DNA of 64,000 nt from NCBI RefSeq assembly GCF_022374935.2, contig NZ_CP092430.2:1-64000 (forward strand), read 5' to 3'. This document shows positions 60,598 to 64,000 of the stretch, one piece after another. A program made the translations under genes and the position numbers. This DNA is from Mycolicibacter virginiensis (GTDB taxonomy: Bacteria; Actinomycetota; Actinomycetes; Mycobacteriales; Mycobacteriaceae). Positions within the stretch are counted from its first letter, which is position 1. Each line of letters opens with the position of its first letter. The notes under the pieces were generated by a model. That model made no database searches. It was not told the DNA's origin and saw only the letters and a list, made by a program, of their open reading frames with translations.

Positions 60598-62097
60598 TCA
60601 GTGCCCTCCCGGGACGCCCTGCTGATTGTTGGGGACCACCGGCTGCACCGCACCGGCTGAGGTCACGGTGTCGCGGGCCAGCAGGGCGGCATGCCGCGAC
60701 AGTTCCGGACCGGTCGCGAAGGTGCGCAGCAGCGGCCACGGAGCCTGCTGTGCCGACCCGGGATCCAGGCCGAGGCCCCGCAGGGTCTCGCTCTCGCCAG
60801 CGATGCCGAACCGGACACCGTTGGGCGACACCCAGAACAGGGTTTCGCGGGAATCGGAGTCGAGCAGTTCGCTGGTCGAGGTGACGAAGTTCGTTGCGCC
60901 CGGCAACACCAAGACCTGGTTGGCCACCACCGAGGTGGGGCTGCGGTCATCACGTACCAACCGGACGATCCGGTTGTCCATCGCCGGCGACACCGGCAGC
61001 CCGCGCCCGCTGTAGAGGGTGATCCGCGCCTGTCGGTCTCCGGAAGCCTTCTCCCAGCCCACGCACGTGGTCGGATCGGCGGCGGTGTCGACGAACTTGA
61101 GCCTGCTGCCGGGGTAGTACTCGACGGGCAGCGTGCCCACTTCCGGGATGTTGACCAGCTTGTCGGGGCTGACCACCAGAGGCGCCACGGACCCGAACGA
61201 GTTCGCGCTGCGGATCAGGTCGGCCACGAAGCTGGTGATCTTCTGGACCCCGTCGGGCACCAGCACGTAGAACTGGGAGCCGCCGCCGGCCGTCCGGGTC
61301 TCCAGCACCGCCCCGACCTGGGACCCGGGCACCCACTGCGACGGCGTTCCTGCCAGGGGGATCACCGGGACGCGCAGCGGCTCGGTGCTGGGCAGGGCGT
61401 CGAACAGTGCCCGTGACATCTCCACCGGAACGGTGATGCCCGGGTCGATGCCGAGGCTCAGCGTGATCGCCCGATCGGCGGGATCCACCTGGGACCGTTT
61501 GCCGCCCCAGATGACGTAGGTGGCGCCCTGGAAGCGGGTCAGCACGGCCGCGCCCGGGGCCAGTGGCGCGGCGCGGCCGGCCGTGCTCAGCGGGCCCGCA
61601 ATCGAGGTCACCACGGGGGGTTCGGCACGGCGCGGGGAGCCCGCGGTGTCGCAGACGGCCCAGGCGGAGGGGGCGCCGGTGTTGGCGACCAATGACGCCG
61701 GGGCACCGGGGATTCCGATCGTGGGGCCGGTCGGGTATTTGGCGATCTCCGCGGGTTTGACCCAGGTGGGCACCTCGGCGTGGCCGACCGCCAGCCGCGC
61801 CGAGGTGATGTTCAGCGCCGGGTACAGCCGCCCGTCGATGCGCGCATAGATCGCACCGGAGTCGCGGTCGCCGACGATCGATGATGTGCGCACGATCCCG
61901 GCCGGACGCAGCACGTTCAGCAGCAGCATCCAGCCCATGCCGATGAAGATCAGGACGATAGAGAGCACGATCGCGGCGGTCTGTTTGCGGTCGTCGTGCT
62001 TCATGCGCACCGAGAATTTGGTGGTGGCGGCGCGCAGTCGTCGGTTGTAGAACAGGTGACCGGAGTTCTGGTCCCGGTTCGACAGACTCAGCGGCAT
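60598..62097 (-). CDS. eccB2: ESX-2 membrane component EccB2
   Basis: EccB has one membrane span and a periplasmic domain of R1-R4 repeats that caps the complex. The 499-residue protein (Rv3895c 495) has an N-terminal cytoplasmic part with QNSGHLFYNRRLRAATTKFSVRM, a membrane span (about 41-62) and the periplasmic region with VVWGGKR-type YVIWGGKRSQVDPAD. A conserved Cys pair (AVCDTA...TTCVGWE) may form the disulfide seen in EccB structures. GGGGTAG precedes the ATG. It is the first gene of the minus-strand locus, 144 bp from a divergent DUF4226 gene. Confidence 0.95.
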   Translation of the reverse strand: MPLSLSNRDQNSGHLFYNRRLRAATTKFSVRMKHDDRKQTAAIVLSIVLIFIGMGWMLLLNVLRPAGIVRTSSIVGDRDSGAIYARIDGRLYPALNITSARLAVGHAEVPTWVKPAEIAKYPTGPTIGIPGAPASLVANTGAPSAWAVCDTAGSPRRAEPPVVTSIAGPLSTAGRAAPLAPGAAVLTRFQGATYVIWGGKRSQVDPADRAITLSLGIDPGITVPVEMSRALFDALPSTEPLRVPVIPLAGTPSQWVPGSQVGAVLETRTAGGGSQFYVLVPDGVQKITSFVADLIRSANSFGSVAPLVVSPDKLVNIPEVGTLPVEYYPGSRLKFVDTAADPTTCVGWEKASGDRQARITLYSGRGLPVSPAMDNRIVRLVRDDRSPTSVVANQVLVLPGATNFVTSTSELLDSDSRETLFWVSPNGVRFGIAGESETLRGLGLDPGSAQQAPWPLLRTFATGPELSRHAALLARDTVTSAGAVQPVVPNNQQGVPGGH

Positions 62098-62228
62098 GCT
62101 CTGCTACCCCTAACGACGCACGCTCGGCGGCGCCGCCCCCTGCGGCGACAAAGCGCACCGCGACGACATTACTGGCCTTGGCCAGCGGGAACCAGTCACT
62201 TGCGCACACGCGATGAGGCCGACGCGCG

Positions 62229-62234
62229 TACCTT
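62229..62234 (+). promoter_or_regulatory. Probable -10 element of the second DUF4226 gene (leaderless)
   Basis: TACCTT ends 7 nt before the ATG at 62242, and no Shine-Dalgarno is visible. The 144-bp divergent gap with eccB2 should also hold the ESX-2 core promoter on the other strand, which I cannot place. Confidence 0.45.
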
Positions 62235-62241
62235 TTGCGCT

Positions 62242-62670
62242 ATGCCGGACAAGTCGGGTGCTTTTGCGGAGGCAGCCCGGGCACGCGAAGAGCAGTTGGC
62301 GCAGCGGTTGGCGACGTCGGTCGAGCTCGACCGCTCCTTCGAGGGGATCCTGCGCGGCGCCCACCAGAACAACCTGCAGGCGCGGGCGCGTCTGGACGCG
62401 CTGGAAGCCGAGATTCGCCAGAGTGCCGCGAGTTGGCCCGGTCTGGACACCCCGGCCGGTGCCCGTCAGTTCCAGGCGTATCTGACGGGCAAGACCCGGG
62501 AGATCCACCGGATCGTGGCCGACGCATCAGCTGATAGTCGGCAGCGCGCCGCTCAGGTGCTGGCGTTGACCGGGCGGTATCCGGGCGGCCGGAAGACCAG
62601 TCCGCCCCGCACCACGAGTCCCACGCCCGAGCCACCGGCGTACGACCCGGGAAATGGCGCGGATGATTAA
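62242..62670 (+). CDS. DUF4226 protein, paralogue of the Rv0026-like protein (Rv0025-like)
   Basis: The 142-residue protein consists mainly of one DUF4226 helical domain (about 10-105): AREEQLAQRLATSVELDRSF...ARARLDALEAEIRQSAASWPGL...GARQFQAYLTGKTREI. This aligns closely with residues about 60-145 of the protein at 41115, down to the SW...GAR(E/Q)FQ core. The tail is Pro/Thr-rich. Rv0025 (120 residues) is the likely counterpart, but in M. tuberculosis it lies beside Rv0026, whereas here the ESX-2 core separates the two. Function unknown. Confidence 0.8.
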   Translation: MPDKSGAFAEAARAREEQLAQRLATSVELDRSFEGILRGAHQNNLQARARLDALEAEIRQSAASWPGLDTPAGARQFQAYLTGKTREIHRIVADASADSRQRAAQVLALTGRYPGGRKTSPPRTTSPTPEPPAYDPGNGADD

Positions 62671-62782
62671 GTCTCGAGCAGCAGTCGATATCGCAGTCGT
62701 CTTAGGCGCCACCATTTTCGCGTTAGGAGCGGTTGGTTGCGGTTCAGTGAAGCGTCGAGGCAGCCGGGTTGCTGTCAGCTGA
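62663..62782 (+). CDS. Possible 39-residue lipopeptide/membrane peptide
   Basis: An ATG overlapping the end of the DUF4226 gene opens a 40-codon frame: a basic start (MIKSRAAVD), a hydrophobic stretch (about 8-27) and LGAVGC, close to a lipobox, then a basic tail. It has lower third-position GC than the genes around it and runs into the end of vapC on the other strand. It may be the truncated start of a lipoprotein gene cut by the vapBC insertion, or chance. Confidence 0.25.
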   Translation: MIKSRAAVDIAVVLGATIFALGAVGCGSVKRRGSRVAVS

Positions 62783-63188
62783 TGGCTTCGGCCGCAGGCC
62801 AAGCACGCGCCAGCCGCTGGTCCGTGGTGAGCAGCACCAGATCTGCCGTGTCCGAAAGTTCCACGTAGAGGGCGTCGGTGAGGCGCAGAATCTCGCGCCG
62901 CGCCCACGCTCCAGCAAGCAACGGGGAGAGTTCGTGCCGAGTTACCGGTGCCCGTCGTAGCTGATCCAGTGCCGCCCCGACCTGAGCAACGGTCAGCACG
63001 CCGGCGCGTTGCATGCGCCCCAGCGCCGATAGCACCTCGGCATCAAAGTGCGCCGGCGCGTGCATCACTGTGCCGGCCAGCCGCGCACGTACCGATGTGA
63101 ACCGATCCTGGGTGCGAGCAAGTAGGTCCACCATGGCACTGGCGTCCACGACCACCTGCTCTGCCGGCGAACCGGAGAGCGGTTTCAC
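62775..63188 (-). CDS. vapC: VapC-type PIN-domain toxin
   Basis: VapC toxins are Mg2+-dependent RNases, usually cutting tRNA or rRNA. The 137-residue protein has the PIN acidic residues in VVDASAMVDLLA (first Asp), HFDAEVLSAL (Glu) and LTDALYVELSDTADLVLLTTDQRLA (later Asp residues). The start is GTG and overlaps the antitoxin stop by four bases, the usual coupled arrangement. The M. tuberculosis genome has many vapBC pairs; I cannot tell which this one resembles most. Confidence 0.88.
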   Translation of the reverse strand: MKPLSGSPAEQVVVDASAMVDLLARTQDRFTSVRARLAGTVMHAPAHFDAEVLSALGRMQRAGVLTVAQVGAALDQLRRAPVTRHELSPLLAGAWARREILRLTDALYVELSDTADLVLLTTDQRLARAWPAAEAIS

Positions 63189-63403
63189 GCTCCGAGCTCA
63201 TCGCGGGCGGCGTCGAGCGCAGTCAGCACGTCATCGTGTCGAGCGCTTGTGCTCCAGGCCTCTAGCCCGTCAAGCCAGCTGTCGGTCGCGGAATTCTCCA
63301 ACTCAGCGCTGATCGCGGCCTGAGTCAGCGCCGAGATGTTCAGTCCCCGCGCCCTGGCTCGCTCCGCCAAATCGTCGGGAACATACACGTTCAGCCGAGC
63401 CAT
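63185..63403 (-). CDS. vapB: VapB-type ribbon-helix-helix antitoxin
   Basis: The 72-residue protein starts MARLNVYVPDDLAERARARGLNISALTQAAI, a ribbon-helix-helix DNA-binding domain, and ends with a toxin-neutralising helix (LEAWSTSARHDDVLTALDAARDEL). It would bind its own promoter and the VapC active site. The ATG at 63403 is chosen because upstream residues are antisense to the neighbouring ORF. A short AT-rich tract (AATATACACA) just upstream may be its promoter/operator. Confidence 0.85.
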   Translation of the reverse strand: MARLNVYVPDDLAERARARGLNISALTQAAISAELENSATDSWLDGLEAWSTSARHDDVLTALDAARDELGA

Positions 63404-63437
63404 GCGCACCAATATACACACATGGTGTTCGCGGCGG

Positions 63438-63983
63438 ATGATCCGACCAGGGGACGCGGAAGCGGCCGCCCGCGCATTCGCCCTCAACGGCTTCGCCGAC
63501 CGACGCCGCAGCAGTGGCGTGTCCCCCGCCGGAGTCCAGCGTGCCGTCGACGCCGTCAAGAACGGGACCTCACCAAGGGAGTTCTTCAGCCAACTCGCGA
63601 ACGCCTCTGATGCCGTCGGTGGCGGCGTGGAGAAATACGGGGAAAGTCTGCCAACGGGGCGGCACTGGCTCGACGCTGACGCATTTTCCAAGGCCGACGC
63701 CGAGGCGCTGAGGAAGTTCGGCAGGGGCCTGGGGGGTACGGCTACCGGATTGGATGGTCTACTGACCTTAATGGACGTAAGGGACGGCAAAATCTCGGCC
63801 GGTCAGGGCGTGACGGAATTTGGTGGCCGCTGGGCAGGAGGCGCAGCGGGTGCATGGGGCGCTGGAGTTGTGATGTCATTTATAGCCGCCCCCGAGATAG
63901 CCGTTCCCTTCGCTGTGGCAGGCGGGATCGTCGGAGGTTCAAAAGTAGGCCAAGGGATCGTGGATGCCGCCCTGGGGTACTGA
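63438..63983 (+). pseudogene. C-terminal part of a glycine-rich (effector-like) protein, probably truncated
   Basis: About 180 codons from ATG 63438 encode a polypeptide with an amphipathic middle (GVSPAGVQRAVDAVKNGTSPREFFSQLAN...) and a Gly/Ala-rich hydrophobic C-terminus (FGGRWAGGAAGAWGAGVVMSFIAAPEIAVPFAVAGGIVGG). Such tails occur in large secreted polymorphic toxins and phage or T7SS effectors. The frame abuts the vapBC promoter with no ribosome-binding site, and a second frame is open in the first 150 bp, so the 5' part seems lost. Third-position GC is lower than in the flanking core genes, suggesting transfer. Function unknown. Confidence 0.45.
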
Positions 63984-63984
63984 T

Positions 63985-64000
63985 ATGAGTAACGCCTTCA
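63985..64000 (+). CDS. Start of a gene cut by the window edge
   Basis: An ATG one base after the TGA of the preceding frame begins MSNAF and runs out of the window. Tight spacing suggests a partner (for example immunity) of the preceding effector-like ORF, which cannot be tested here. Confidence 0.3.

Overview
The window looks like the origin-proximal chromosome of a high-GC actinobacterium of the family Mycobacteriaceae. Its first base is the GTG start of dnaA. The order dnaA-dnaN-recF-dciA-gyrB-gyrA-DUF3566 gene-tRNA-Ile-tRNA-Ala-cwsA-ppiA-(PH-domain gene)-crgA-(DUF881 gene)-trpG-pknB-pknA-pbpA-rodA-pstP-fhaB-fhaA-tRNA-Leu is the conserved mycobacterial origin region (Rv0001 to Rv0020c in M. 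tuberculosis). The cell-wall signature genes, PE/PPE genes, WhiB5 and an ESX-2 locus point to Mycobacterium in the broad sense, more likely a slow-growing or M. terrae-type lineage than a classic rapid grower. The species is inference; all Rv correspondences come from remembered gene order, lengths and protein sequence, not from a search.

Layout. 1-10.9 kb: replication initiation and gyrase genes with oriC between dnaA and dnaN. 10.8-24.2 kb: two tRNAs, then division, peptidoglycan and Ser/Thr phospho-signalling genes, the core being a minus-strand chain fhaA-fhaB-pstP-rodA-pbpA-pknA-pknB joined mostly by 4-bp ATGA overlaps. A MIRU-like repeat sits in the pstP/rodA junction. 24.4-25.9 kb: tRNA-Leu(CAG), whose 3' end is duplicated around an intact IS481-family insertion sequence. 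25.9-38.7 kb: an accessory metabolic block with several small regulator/enzyme pairs (WYL, HxlR and TetR regulators) and a monooxygenase-hydrolase-acyl-CoA ligase-SDR-alcohol dehydrogenase operon that could degrade a ketone or similar lipid substrate.

38.8-62.7 kb is the most notable part. A whiB5-like gene and a divergent XRE regulator head a plus-strand block resembling Rv0023-Rv0030 (NlpC/P60 peptidase, DUF4226 protein, EspC-like and DUF2694-like small proteins, a proline-rich ESX-associated protein, a YbaB/EspL-like protein). This runs straight into a complete minus-strand ESX-2 type VII secretion locus, in transcription order eccB2-eccC2-PE-PPE-esxD-esxC-espG2-(ParA/CpsD-like ATPase)-eccD2-mycP2-eccE2-eccA2, followed upstream of eccB2 by a second DUF4226 gene. 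In M. tuberculosis, as I recall, these two modules lie on opposite sides of the origin and whiB5 has been reported to influence ESX-2 expression. The linkage here suggests that the orphan Rv0022c-Rv0030 block is the regulatory and accessory half of ESX-2. 62.7-64 kb: a short lipopeptide-like ORF, a vapBC toxin-antitoxin pair and the C-terminal part of a glycine-rich protein with less GC-biased codons, which looks like a recombination junction.
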